Positions 48,241 to 61,082 of a stretch of DNA of 64,000 bases are shown in pieces. The translations under genes and the position numbers were made by a program. This DNA is from Atopsyche davidsoni (Eukaryota; Arthropoda; Insecta; Trichoptera; Hydrobiosidae): assembly GCA_022113835.1 (NCBI GenBank), contig JAILWY010000013.1, forward strand, positions 14,432,001-14,496,000, in the 5' to 3' direction. Every line of letters starts with the position of its first letter. Position 1 is the stretch's first letter. The notes below the pieces were generated by a model. It saw only the letters and a program-made list of their open reading frames with translations. It made no database searches and had not been told where the DNA came from.

Positions 48241-48874
48241 TGGTTATAATAACAACGTATCTTAAAATGTTAGAACATGAGATAACCCCGTAAAAATCAA
48301 AAACAACCAAGCAAATTGTTATTCACAATAACAAGACTCAAAACTTTATCATTTCAAAAAATTAACAACTTGCCTAATACGTGAAATGGGATTTAAAACA
48401 GAACACTTAATTTTTATAAATAAAATATTGGGTTATTTATATTAAAACATATCGTTTAATTTTTATTTTGTTTTGTTCAATTGACAATATAAAAAAATAG
48501 AAATGGAAAATACCAATGAACTGTTTAATAATATAACAAAATGAAAAATATCTTATTTTGAAAATATTTTAAAAAAATACAAGCTTGCTTAATATTTTAA
48601 TATAAAATAATGGCTGTACAAAAGAAACATTTATAAAATATAGATGTTTCAGTCATACGTAGATATTCATAAAATAGCAATTGCGTATGATTCAAACAAA
48701 TGGTTTTTCTATATGTTCATTTCAACAAAAAAAATCCCAGGAATAAAGATTCCTAATTATAGAAAAAGCCTTTTATGTAACATTTAAATGAGTAGTAATA
48801 AGTTAAATATAAAGCTATTTTAACATTCAGATTTTATTAGAATATGTATAGTATAAATATAGAAAAAAGCTCTG

Positions 48875-49300
48875 TCAGGTGTAAGCGCACCCCACGCAGT
48901 CCCTTTTCGTCTGGCATCGCCGAGTTTTCGCATATTTTTGCCTCCGTAACGAGAGCCCTGGCTTTCTAATTACATATTTCTCATTATGTAAACGTATTCA
49001 CGGTAAATTTGGAGGAAACTGTGATTTTATGCGTTACATTGTGTTCTGCTAAACGCCGTGTTTTGTTTCGGGGCTGTATTTAAATAATCGGAAGTCGCAT
49101 TATCGCTGGATTAGTAGGGGCGCCGAGAAGTGAGGTTAGGTTGCTATGTTACGTGGTTCTGGGCGCGATAATAAATCTCGCATCCCCCTGGCGCATACGC
49201 GTACCCCGAGCTGCCCAAAATAGCCGGGGCTGGGGTGGGACGAGAGGTGCAGTTGCCTGTAATCACTTCAAAAGAATGTTATGGGCTTCCCGGGAAACTA
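48875..49300. other. Broad GC-rich island
   Basis: One of the widest islands. It includes CGCCGAGTTTTCGCATATTT, GGGCGCCGAGAAGTGAGGTT, GGCGCATACGCGTACCCCGA and GCCGGGGCTGGGGTGGGACG. No frame or repeat of note. Confidence 0.4.
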
Positions 49301-49659
49301 AATAGGGCAGTTTACTTAACCGCTAATATTTTTAACACACCATAAGAAATTATGGCACTGTGCAGCTGTTCTGTATACACGGACAAAACTCATGCATTTC
49401 CGTGTTAAACTATGTACTCATATACATGTACATATACAGCAGAAAAAGACCCACAAACAAAGCCCTTATCCCGTATACCCAATAATCAAAATCAGACAAA
49501 AACAATGTCTGTTAAAATTAGGTTGAGTTAATATTGGTTCTTAATTGTTGAGCTGGTACTCCAACGTTTTGGTCACCTTCTTCAGGATTTCAGGAAACTT
49601 GAAACAGCTGTACACCCAAAAATCCTCTACGAATATAAAAAATCATCTTTTATTTATTT

Positions 49660-49860
49660 TTAAGTGGACGGTGAGGAGCTACGTAGTGACGCTTTGCCTC
49701 CCAGTTTCCTGCGTCGGTCCCAAATTCAATCGACTTCCACGAGGCTGCACCGGTGTAGGGGAGGTGTGACGTCATTTGTTAATAATGTAATTATGCTCTG
49801 GGGGGCGTTAGTGAGTCCGCCCTCAATGCCGTCTTGGGTGTCAAACACGCCACAATTATT
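49660..49860. other. Mixed-composition island
   Basis: Contains CTTCCACGAGGCTGCACCGG and GTGTGACGTCATTTGTTAAT with a TGACGTCA-type CRE core. Confidence 0.35.
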
Positions 49861-50149
49861 TTTGTAAGAATGTTTATATAAATGAACGCAATCTTCAATA
49901 TCATTATTTACTCAGCTGTTATCGACTCAATGTGCCAAAAAAGCCTCTTCTAGATTTCTCGTCGCATAACATATTGTTACACTGTGTATTTTTCTTTCGT
50001 CTCAACCTAGAAATAGTTAGTATTTTATGTCGTAGATATATATATATGAATTCATTTATTGTTTTGTGCAGAAACATGTGAAGTAAAGTAGTCTCCTGTA
50101 TTAAACTACTAAGAGTGTATTTTGCTCGCTACAGTTGTCGATATTGCGT

Positions 50150-50440
50150 CATTGCTGCCGCGAGGCGCCCTAGTCGGGTTCGAGTTCATATTATTTTGTA
50201 CACTATTAATTCTAAAATCATCAGGTATTATATTTCCCGGCGGCTGTCATGGCTGACGTCACATATTTAAATTTAATAATTTCCCGCGACATCAGTGATG
50301 CTCGCAGCTCCGCCGCCAGTCAGGGCCATTTAGCGCCTAATGGAAGTCGCAGCAGAGCTGGCGGGCTCCAGCGCCCCTCGGGCCCCACCCTGAGCATCCT
50401 CAGGCTTTGCAGCCATTTGATACGGGATTAATTTCGACGA
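50150..50440. other. GC-rich island
   Basis: Contains GCTGCCGCGAGGCGCCCTAG, a TGACGTCA-type core near 50253, and GGGCTCCAGCGCCCCTCGGG. It ends about 150 bp before the mariner element. Confidence 0.4.
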
Positions 50441-50590
50441 GAGCAAAGCAAAAGTGCTCAGCGCGTTTAACAAAGGGAAATGATTTAACTGAAAGCGACT
50501 ATTTCATACAAATAATGTAATCATTCTCGACTCTTTAATCGTAGAGCTACAAACAAGTATAAATATGCATTGAAAAGTATTTTATATATA

Positions 50591-51760
50591 CGAGAGCGGT
50601 CCGATAAGTACTGAGCCTCACCGCCCGATGGTGCTAGTATTGCAAGAGAATCGCGTATTTTAGAAAAATGTAAAATGGGAAATATCGGTCGGTGATTCGA
50701 TTCTTGTTTGTGGAAGGGAAATCGCGCAGCGAAATCAAAGAGCGCTTGGATGCTGCATACGGTGACTCTTTTCCTTCGATGGCGACCGTCGAAAATTGGT
50801 TTAACAAGTTTCAACGTGGTCGCACGTCGGTTTTTGATGAGCCACGCCCAGGTGCCCCGAAAATGGCTACCACGGAGGATAACGTCACAAAAATCCACGA
50901 TCTCGTATTGGCAGACTGCCGATTGAAGGTGTGCGAGATAGCTGAAACAGTAGGCATCTCAAAAGACCACGTGGGTCATATCCTGCATGAAATTTTGAGC
51001 ATGAGAAAGCTGTCGGCGCAATGGGTGCCGCGTTTGCTCACTCTGGACAATAAGCGCAATCATGAGAGCACTTCGGAGCAGTGTTTGACGCTATTAAGGC
51101 GCAATCCGAAGGAATTTTCGACGAAACATGGATCCATCGGTACACACCAGAGACCAAGGAACAGTCTAAACAGTGGACTTCACCCGGCGAACGTGCTCCG
51201 AAGAAGGCGAAGACTGTCCTATCGGCCGGAAAGGTGATGGCCACCGTTTTCTGGAATTCACAAGATGTGATCTACATTGACTACCTAGAGAAGGGTAAAA
51301 CGGTTTCAGGACTCTACTATACCGAATTATTGAGCCGATTCGACGCCGAATTGCAGAAAAAACGGCCCCATTTGGCAAAGAAAAAAGTGCTCTTCCACCA
51401 TGACAACGCACCGGCTCACACCTCCGCCGTCGCCATGGCCAAATTGGTCGAATTGCACTACAAACTGCTCCCCATCCACCGTATTCTCCAGATTTGGCCC
51501 CGTGCGATTTTTTTTGTTTCCAAACATGAAAAAGTCACTTGCCGGGCAGAAATTTTAGTCGAATGAGGAGGTAATCGCCGCCACGGAGGCCTACTTGGCA
51601 GACCTCAAAAAAACGTATTTTTCAGATGGGTTAAAGAAGTTGGAGCATCGCTGGGTCAAGTATATCGAGCTAAAAGGAGACTATTTTGAGAATTAAATCA
51701 CCACTTTTCCAAAATTTTCGTTTTTCTTTTGTAGGCTAAGTACTTATCGGACCGCCCTCG
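50591..51760 (+). mobile_element. Full-length mariner (DD34D) element, defective
   Basis: The element is 1,170 bp, within the usual mariner size. Its left end CGAGAGCGGTCCGATAAGTA and the complement of its right end, CGAGGGCGGTCCGATAAGTA, are inverted repeats that continue for about 27 bp with two mismatches. TA flanks both ends (50589-50590 and 51761-51762), the mariner target duplication. The coding region between them is described separately. The relic at 2.2 kb belongs to the same family. Confidence 0.96.
50675..51695 (+). pseudogene. Mariner transposase pseudogene
   Basis: The gene would encode a transposase of about 340-350 residues. Domains appear in order: the N-terminal helix-turn-helix region (FLFVEGKSRSEIKERLDAAY, then MATVENWFNKFQRGR), the second HTH (VCEIAETVGISKDHVGHIL), the WVPRLL linker motif, then FDETWIH with the first catalytic Asp and FHHDNAPAHTS with the second. 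The third Asp (PHPPYSPDLAPCDFF) is present only in a shifted frame. Breaks: a frame change with roughly 16-20 nt missing near 51110-51120 just before FDETW, a one-base loss near 51477 before the third motif, and an in-frame stop near 51560. It cannot make a working enzyme as it stands. Confidence 0.95.
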
Positions 51761-51762
51761 TA

Positions 51763-52379
51763 TGTTACAGTTCATTGATTGGTGTGACCTCGTGTCACTT
51801 CTGCAAATAGTTTTGCTTAAGTCAAATAGGAGCGTGAAGTATGATTAACGGAGGAGGTCAAAGAAAAGGTGTTGAAGAGGAAATGAGTAGACTGAGACTC
51901 TCCATATCTTATCTGCTTGCTTGGAGATTGACCGTTTCTGATCAAGAGATGAGAAAGGGGGTGAGTGGATTTGAAACGTGTCGCGATTTGGGCTCATTGG
52001 TTATCAAACTATTGGACTGTTTTCAAAGCAAGACCCAATGCATGCACTCGTACATCCTTTGAAGCCCTCTTCTATTTCAGTTTAATTTCAGTAGGAGTAG
52101 GATAACCAAGGGTTTATCGACCAACCTTTTTAGATCATTCAAGAGTTAACAGATTTTAATGACATGTAATAAACTAAACCAGACTCAACGAGATTTCATA
52201 TAAGCCACTGATTGCACCATTTTTTTAATAGAAAAAATATATAAACCTTTTAAATATTACGTTGAGTTTATTTATAACTGTAAACATTAGCAGATGCGAA
52301 TATATGGTTTTATAAGAAATATATGTGATAATGCGAATTTCTGGTATCTTTAAAGCGACATTGGCTGGCTACTCTTAGA
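51763..52379. other. Mostly AT-rich stretch, nothing recognised
   Basis: A 73-codon frame at 51841-52062 has mixed composition but no recognised similarity. Confidence 0.45.
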
Positions 52380-52690
52380 GATCTTGAGTCATTGCGGTTG
52401 AGTTATTCCTTACCCCACTGGCAACACAGTCCGTTAAAGTACAGGCGAGGAGGAGTCTCGAATTGACACCTCTCATAAGTCAACATGACGCGTACATTAA
52501 GGCAACACTCACGGTCCCCGGGGGTGGGGGCAGGGGAACAAAAGTTTCCGAGTAAAACACCATGGGGCGGCGAAGGGGGTGGGCAGGGGAGGGGGTCGTC
52601 GATCAGCTGGGAGGGGAGATAATTAGTGCGGAGTTAATGCGCCCGTAATCTCTTTTTGATTGCGCATCTTCCAAATGGAATAACCAGACT
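52380..52690. other. GC-rich island with G-quadruplex potential
   Basis: Contains CCCCGGGGGTGGGGGCAGGG, GCGGCGAAGGGGGTGGGCAG and GGGAGGGGGTCGTCGATCAG, which together give many G runs on the plus strand. Confidence 0.55.
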
Positions 52691-53529
52691 CTGAAAAACC
52701 TAGCTTAAATTCTGCATTTTTAATTTTCTCAAGATATATGCATGAAATTTTAAGTTTACAGTTAAATATACAATGCGCGTCGTGGCTTCAAAAGATTGCA
52801 AACTTTAAAAATTCACAAAGCTTTGAATGATGAATAAATCAAATCATTTTTATTGGTAAAATACTCACGTTATTCGCATCAACGTAATTAAAATGCTATT
52901 GGAACTTGGATATACAAATTGGATGTACACGTCTGTAAATATGAGTATCACTTTATATTTTTCCTTATATCCATGCCTTTAGTGAAATTGTCTAGAATCG
53001 CACACAAATGAAATACTTTTCTTGGTAAGAAGCCAAATTAATTTTGTAATAAGTGTCCAAAAGAGTATTAAAAAATTACCAATATTTTAAATACGTAGAA
53101 TGTAAATATTGTTTTGAAAAAAACTTATTTTTATAATGTTTTTTTTTTTCGTTTTTTTTTAAATTACAGTGTTTAATAAAAAAATCACTTACTTAGAGGC
53201 TTTATTCGTAATGTGTGAAATATCTCCCCGTGGAGCTGCTGGGTCGTGTAACTCCTCCACGCATGGATTTTCGTGGCGCCTATAAAACCATAATAATTGA
53301 TCACATATATTTGACAGTTATTTCTATTCAGAATTCATAAAAAGCCATTTTCATAAAAAAAAAAAAAATTTGACAGGTGCGTGATTTAGTGAGGAAGAGT
53401 TTTATATACCTCAGTACGAAAATTATATATATATATAAATTTGCTATAAATAAAAAAATGGATTTTCATTTAAATTTGATTGCATTTGAGAGTTACTTCA
53501 TCAACAATTACTTAATTTTTTGAGCTTTA
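52691..53529. other. AT-rich stretch with a short GC patch
   Basis: A patch at 53220-53285 (CCGTGGAGCTGCTGGGTCGT) interrupts AT-rich DNA. A short TATATATATATA tract lies near 53425. Confidence 0.45.
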
Positions 53530-53612
53530 TTTCACTGAGTATATACTCATGCTGAGCTAGTGTTCGTGGTTTTATAAGGGGAAAATAGTGTAGTGGGTCC
53601 TTATATATTCAG
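53530..53612 (-). repeat. Family C repeat, partial copy
   Basis: CACTGAGTATATACTCATGC, TTTTATAAGGGGAAAATAGT and GTAGTGGGTCCTT are the complement of the central part of the 42.5-kb copy. Confidence 0.6.
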
Positions 53613-53889
53613 ATATACTATTCAAGAAAGCAGAAAAGCAAGCAGTGGGTAGCACTCAAGGGCAATGCGACTGTTTCCAGCATGATACATCATTTGCATT
53701 TGCGTTCTTAACAAAAAAGTCACTAAATAAATTTTACTACAAAAAATGCGATTCGTGTAATGTTTTCCTTTTTTAATATTATATAATTTTTGACGCAATT
53801 TAAAAAAGATAAGTTAAGCAATTAATATCAAAGTTCTTGAAATTAAATGCATGTGTTTCAACACGAATTCACTTCAGATATTAAACAGG

Positions 53890-54070
53890 CGTCAGACATA
53901 ACCGGTGCACACACTAAAGGGGCGGAGGCTTCGGAGGAATTCTCAATCCCCGAGGCTCGCTAAGCACACGGAAGGCTATGAGGCCCGCTGCGGCCAGCCA
54001 CAGTCTCCCGTATGCTCAATCAATGGTGAATACCCATCCAACATCGGCCGCATATCTACAAATCTACCAC
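53890..54070. other. GC-rich island
   Basis: Contains AAAGGGGCGGAGGCTTCGGA and GAGGCCCGCTGCGGCCAGCC. No coding match. Confidence 0.35.
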
Positions 54071-54336
54071 CCATGACCATTTGCATATGTGTATTAGTAA
54101 TTAAAATACGAAATTTATAAGTATAAAATTAAAATGTTTGATATAAAGTATCGCTTCCAATTGGTGTTGGAGAAAACGATTTTTTTTGTATTTTGATGAT
54201 CTCATTATCATCAAAAAACAATGTCTTATTAACTACAACGAATGACGGTTCTGAGATCTTAACATCGATAAATTACATAGATAATAAAAATATCGTCAAA
54301 TCTATGATTTGGTCTGTTAACAATATATACCATAAA

Positions 54337-54545
54337 TATGATTAGGCACACTAGTTCATACATTGAAGATGATTTAAAAAAACTCTCAGAAAAATATCAT
54401 CGTGATTTGTGTGGGATTTTTCTGAGAGTTTCTTTAAATCATCTTCTATGTATGAACTAATGTGTCTAATCATATTAGTAATAATATAATAAACCCGTAA
54501 TGGGTAATAAATACGCATCTGATTGACGTTAATCAAACAATAAGC
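54337..54545. mobile_element. tRNA-headed family, foldback (inverted) copy
   Basis: A 14-bp direct repeat ATATATACCATAAA lies at 54323-54336 and 54546-54559. The left segment TATGATTAGGCACACTAGTT to CTCTCAGAAAAATATCATCG is repeated in inverse order from about 54418 to 54475 (TTTTTCTGAGAGTTTCTTTA, then GAACTAATGTGTCTAATCAT). Only a sliver of the tRNA-like head (GTGATTTGTGTGGGAT) remains at the turn. The right side continues with AACCCGTAATGGGTAATAAA, ATACGCATCTGATTGACG and a shortened tail. The RNA would be a near-perfect hairpin. Confidence 0.88.
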
Positions 54546-54919
54546 ATATATACCATAAAGACTAAAATAATAGATTATATGTATATTCACAGTATTTACT
54601 AGCAAAAGTATATTATAAAATGCACTTGGTGTTAAAAATCATATATTTATTAAACAAGTGTTTTTAATTTGAATGTGGTTTTTAATATATAACATTTAAA
54701 CAAAAAATATGAATAGCCTTAATAGTTGCGAGAATTTTTGTTTAAAAAAAACTTTTACAAAAGAATACACCCGGAGTTAACCTATTTATTTATTTTAATA
54801 CAAATTGCACTAGAATTGCATGTACACTAAAAATTGCAGTGTTTACTTGTTATTTTTTAAAATATACGTTTATTTTATACAAGTTGTGTTTTCCGTGTGC
54901 ATTTTCCGGATTTCATGTG

Positions 54920-55077
54920 AGTTGTTTTAGGCCCGTCGCGTTAATGTGCCACTTGCATAAGCGTGCCCCAGACACAGCAGTCGGAGCCCCCTGCCCGGGG
55001 CGCGAGGGCTCTCCACCGGGGACGCCCGAGTCGCCCCACATTCGGTAAACGTTTAAATATCTTTCTGGAAATGACGG
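54920..55077. other. GC-rich island
   Basis: Contains AGCCCCCTGCCCGGGGCGCG and CACCGGGGACGCCCGAGTCG, immediately left of the hAT target duplication. Confidence 0.4.
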
Positions 55078-55085
55078 CTGCAGAG

Positions 55086-55466
55086 CAGGGGTGCACAGAC
55101 TTGGCGAAGACCAGAACAGAGATGACTCGCTCTAAGCTCAAAGTGACGACGCAGAACACACGTTTTTTCAAGTGCTGCGCGACAGAAACGGAGAGGTGGT
55201 GACTGCGATGCGAGGCTGGCGTCGGGATTTGATCCTGTCCATGTTGGCAGGAGAGCTTGAGACGCAGTAGTAGACTTCTGCGAAAAGGTCCAGTGCAAGA
55301 AGGAGGAGCTAAAGATGCCCCGACAAGCGAGCGCCTCCCAACCACCGTGACTACGCCTTCGTCTTCATGACTTCCCCTCTCTACAGGAAGCATGAAGACG
55401 GAAGACATCATATTACATATCTTTTTACTTTTTCTTGTATTGTAAAAAGCGTATTGATGTATAATT
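55086..55466 (+). repeat. hAT tandem unit 1
   Basis: 381-bp unit running from CAGGGGTGCACAGACTTGGC to GTATTGATGTATAATT. Confidence 0.93.
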
Positions 55467-55852
55467 CAGGGGTGCACAGACTTGGTGAAGACCAGAACAG
55501 AGATGACTCGCTCTAAGCTCAAAGTGACGACGCAGAACACACGTTTTTTTGAAGTGCTGCGCGACAGAAACGGAGAGGTGGTGACTGCGATGCGAGGCTG
55601 GCGTCGGGATTTGATCCTGTCCATGTTGGCACGCAGGAGAGCTTGAGACGCAGTAGTAGACTTCTGCGAAAAGGTCCAGTGCAAGAAGGAGGAGCTAAAG
55701 ATGCCTCGACAAGCGAGCGCCTCCCAACCACCGGGACTACGCCTTCGTCTTCATGACTTCCCCTCTCTACAGGAAGCATGAAGACGGAAGACATCATATT
55801 ACATATCTTTTTACTTTTTCTTGTATTGTAAAAAGCGTATTGATGTATAATT
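55467..55852 (+). repeat. hAT tandem unit 2
   Basis: 386-bp unit nearly identical to unit 1. Differences include an extra T in the T run near 55545 and a 4-bp insertion (TTGGCACGCAGGAGAG instead of TTGGCAGGAGAG) near 55630. The close identity suggests a recent duplication or conversion. Confidence 0.93.
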
Positions 55853-56155
55853 TGTTTGTGATATGCTGCCTCTTCCCCCTTTACAGGAATGCAGTATATG
55901 TAGATGCAATGCTTGCGGGGAACTTCCCCACAGGGAATGATGATTTTCATTAAATATATATTTTTTTTTGTTTTAATTTTTTTAAATTTATTTCGTGGCT
56001 GTACAGGAGAAATAAAGGAGACGCCACTGGAGCTGGAAGATTACCTGACAGTTTTCCCAGCCCGGATGGCATAAAAAAAAGGCTCATAGTGAATGTTATC
56101 ATCGCCTGTATTCAATTCATGACAGACCAGTTTAATTTTAAATATTACATATTTA

Positions 56156-56533
56156 ATAATGATTAAGTACATTTTTTCAAATATTGAAAATTGATTAAAG
56201 AAACTCTTAGAAAAATATTATCGTGATTTGTGCGGGATTCGAACCCACATCCCCTCGCTTACATGGCAGGTGCATTACCAACTATGCTAACGAATCACTA
56301 GTACTAGACAAGAATTTTTAATAATCATATCCTATAAATGAAACAATGTTCTTATTATGCCTAATTAAATGTGGGTTCGAATCCCGCACAAATCACGATG
56401 ATATTTTTCTAAGAGTTTCTTTAATCAATTTTCAATATTTGAAAAAATGTACTTAATCATTATTAATCAATTAAACCTGTATAGGTAAAATCGTACTTCC
56501 TGTGAGATAGTCTTCACAAAAAACCAATAATAA
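56156..56533. mobile_element. tRNA-headed family, inverted-dimer copy nested in the hAT
   Basis: The 12-bp direct repeat ATTACATATTTA lies at 56144-56155 and 56534-56545. The left arm (about 56156-56250) is the reverse complement of the right arm (about 56368-56462): GATTAAAGAAACTCTTAGAA on the left against TTCTAAGAGTTTCTTTAATC on the right. The arms include body and tRNA T-arm sequence. The left half holds a complete tRNA-like head on the minus strand. The right half has only the T arm and acceptor 3' side on the plus strand, then the body and a tail ending AGATAGTCTTCACAAAAAAC. It belongs to the same subfamily as the 18.1-kb copy. Confidence 0.9.
56225..56296 (-). pseudogene. tRNA-like head, complete 72-nt cloverleaf
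   Basis: On the minus strand: acceptor GATTCGT/ACAAATC (one G-T mismatch-type pair); linker TA; D arm GCAT-AGTTGGTA-ATGC; anticodon arm CCTGC-CATGTAA-GCGAG with one mismatch; and T arm GTGGG-TTCGAAT-CCCGC. TAGCATAGTTGG fits the A-box consensus and GGTTCGAATCC fits the B box, so pol III could start here. Position 33 is A instead of T and the anticodon would be TGT. The body continues without a close T-run terminator. I read it as a SINE promoter, not a tRNA gene. Confidence 0.75.
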
Positions 56534-57059
56534 ATTACATATTTACATTTTAAAAAAATTATAGCCAAATAGGATATATCAAATGAACGAAAATTATTTT
56601 TATTAGTTTTTTTAGTCGTTGAAAGCCTTCTCTCAACTAGTGCAAAAAAGCCTTTAGAAGCGTGTGCCTCAGTTTGTGCACCCCTGCTGTAGAGACTGGA
56701 GCTGTTTTTTTTAATTTTTCTTGCATCCGGGCAATTTAAAAACCAGTTTAATAAAACCTACTAGTTTATAATGAAGTGGGGAGAGGTCAGAATTCTGGCT
56801 ATGGTTTCAGACCTATGAATGTCAAGTCATTCATAAAAATCACTCAAGCAATAAATAAAGTTAATTACTAAAGTTTTCACAATGCCGCACTTGACACAAG
56901 AAGCGTGCCCTAATTTTACGGCAGAGCTAACCCGTTTGCATGTACTGCCTTCGTATAAGTCTAATAGCCTGGGTTTTCATGAATACTGTGTACCATAATA
57001 GATAACCTTTAAATGAAATGAATTGACTTTAAACTAAAAACAAATTAAGCTTATGTTTT

Positions 57060-57310
57060 CGGTGCGCTGTTTGAGAACCGACTTAATGATTCTTTTACTG
57101 AGGAATTAAATACAGGGGGGTATCGTTTGGTACATTAAAGGTTGCAGTTTGGAGTGCTTATTCGTAGAGTTTTAACATAGCTATCGCTTTATTTTGCATA
57201 TCTCTCCCCGCCAGCGCCGAGGTTGAAACGGCAGTGGAAAGTTAAAACACGATTGCCGCGGTATAGAATAAAACGAACGATGGGCAAGGAAAGGAGAAAG
57301 CAAAAACTAG
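57060..57310. other. GC-rich island
   Basis: Contains CTCCCCGCCAGCGCCGAGGT and ACACGATTGCCGCGGTATAG. Confidence 0.35.
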
Positions 57311-57355
57311 ACAGGCCATAACCAGCAAAATAAGTGGTGTACTAAATATTATTAT

Positions 57356-57553
57356 TAATGGAACTGGTATTTATTTTGTAATACTCCATTTTATTATAAT
57401 AAAATAAAACCAAATGGTTTTGGAGACTACGTTAATTTCACTTGTAGTCTGTATAGACTCAGTCTTGAAGATGCCGTGTTCGGCGAAAGAGCTCTCGCTA
57501 CAAGTGAAATTAAAGTAGTCTCCAAAACCATTTGGTTTTATTTTATTATATTA
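57356..57553. mobile_element. Palindromic retroelement-like unit with ribozyme-like core
   Basis: Arms of about 50 bp (57394-57446 and 57498-57550) are inverted repeats: CCAAATGGTTTTGGAGACTA on the left and the matching TAGTCTCCAAAACCATTTGG on the right. The loop holds GTCTTGAAGATGCCGTGTTC then GGCGAAAGAGCTCTCG, with the 4-bp hairpin GCCG-TGTT-CGGC flanked by GAAGA and GAAA. A possible 12-bp duplication AAATATTATTAT lies at 57344-57355 and 57554-57565, but this is low-complexity sequence. The right half alone occurs at 17.7 kb with a better direct repeat. Confidence 0.6.
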
Positions 57554-57565
57554 AAATATTATTAT

Positions 57566-60312
<2,747 letters not shown>

Positions 60313-61082
60313 TACACACCAGGTCAATGTCTAGTAAAGTAATAAGTAAATCAAGAACTATACAAACTTAAGAATAATTTAAAAAATTTAATATAAAAAC
60401 TAGGTTTTAACCGATTTGAATGCAAAAAGCGTCTACCCATAAGAAAAAGATTTTTTTCTCATTCTTGTATTAATGGAGAAAGTGTTCTCGCATTATAAAT
60501 ACGTGTTGGAGAAATCAGTCATCCCGGGCCGAGACTGAGCCCAGCCAAAATCGGCCATAATTTTGATTCATATCAGCAATAAAACACTTTTATATATTAT
60601 GCTATCGTTACCTGTCGACGTTTTAATCAATAGCTTAACATAAAAAAAAAGAAAAATCGCGGTATAAAATGTCCGCCTTTCCCCTATCGCATGAATAAAA
60701 TTGTCCAAAGATGACGTTACAGATATATGGAAATATTGTTAATTTTGAATATAATATTAATCATAGCGCAATTATTGATTTTTAAATAATACACAACAGT
60801 TTTATATACATTATATGTTTTAAAAAAATATGCCCTGCGTTCGAGCATGGTATGTGGAATCCCTCGAAAAAGAAAAGTAATGCAAAATTTTGTATCGATT
60901 ATAATATATATTTATGAAATATTATATAATTAAAACTCTATTTTTATTGTTTGATAATATGTCATAGAAGGTATTTTTGTAAATCATTTGTTAAGTAAAA
61001 ATTAAAAGATGTATGTATAAATGACATGTTCAAAGAGATTCAACATTTTTTTATGTGCATCAAAAATGTTTACTATTATTTA

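Larger units (their letters stand above)
55086..56686. mobile_element. hAT element with tandemly duplicated left end
   Basis: The left end CAGGGGTGCACAGACT and the complement of the right end CAGGGGTGCACAAACT match at 15 of 16 positions. The flanking 8-mers CTGCAGAG (55078-55085) and CTGTAGAG (56687-56694) differ by one base and fit a hAT target duplication. The element is 1,601 bp. It contains two near-identical tandem units, each beginning with the terminal repeat, and a nested tRNA-headed element. I see no hAT transposase motifs; frames of up to 156 codons on the minus strand lie within the tandem units and look accidental. It must depend on a transposase supplied elsewhere. Confidence 0.9.

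Noticed and set aside
50249..50431. 60-codon frame in a GC island
   Set aside because: GC-rich DNA has few stop codons; no similarity or splice context supports it.
54941..55411. 156-codon minus-strand frame, and a similar one at 55519-55950
   Set aside because: Both lie on the duplicated hAT units, show no hAT transposase motif and are antisense to nothing identifiable. They share sequence only because the units are duplicates.
56225..56296. Functional tRNA gene
   Set aside because: A33 in place of T33, a mismatch in the anticodon arm, and repeated copies inside SINE-like elements with target duplications.
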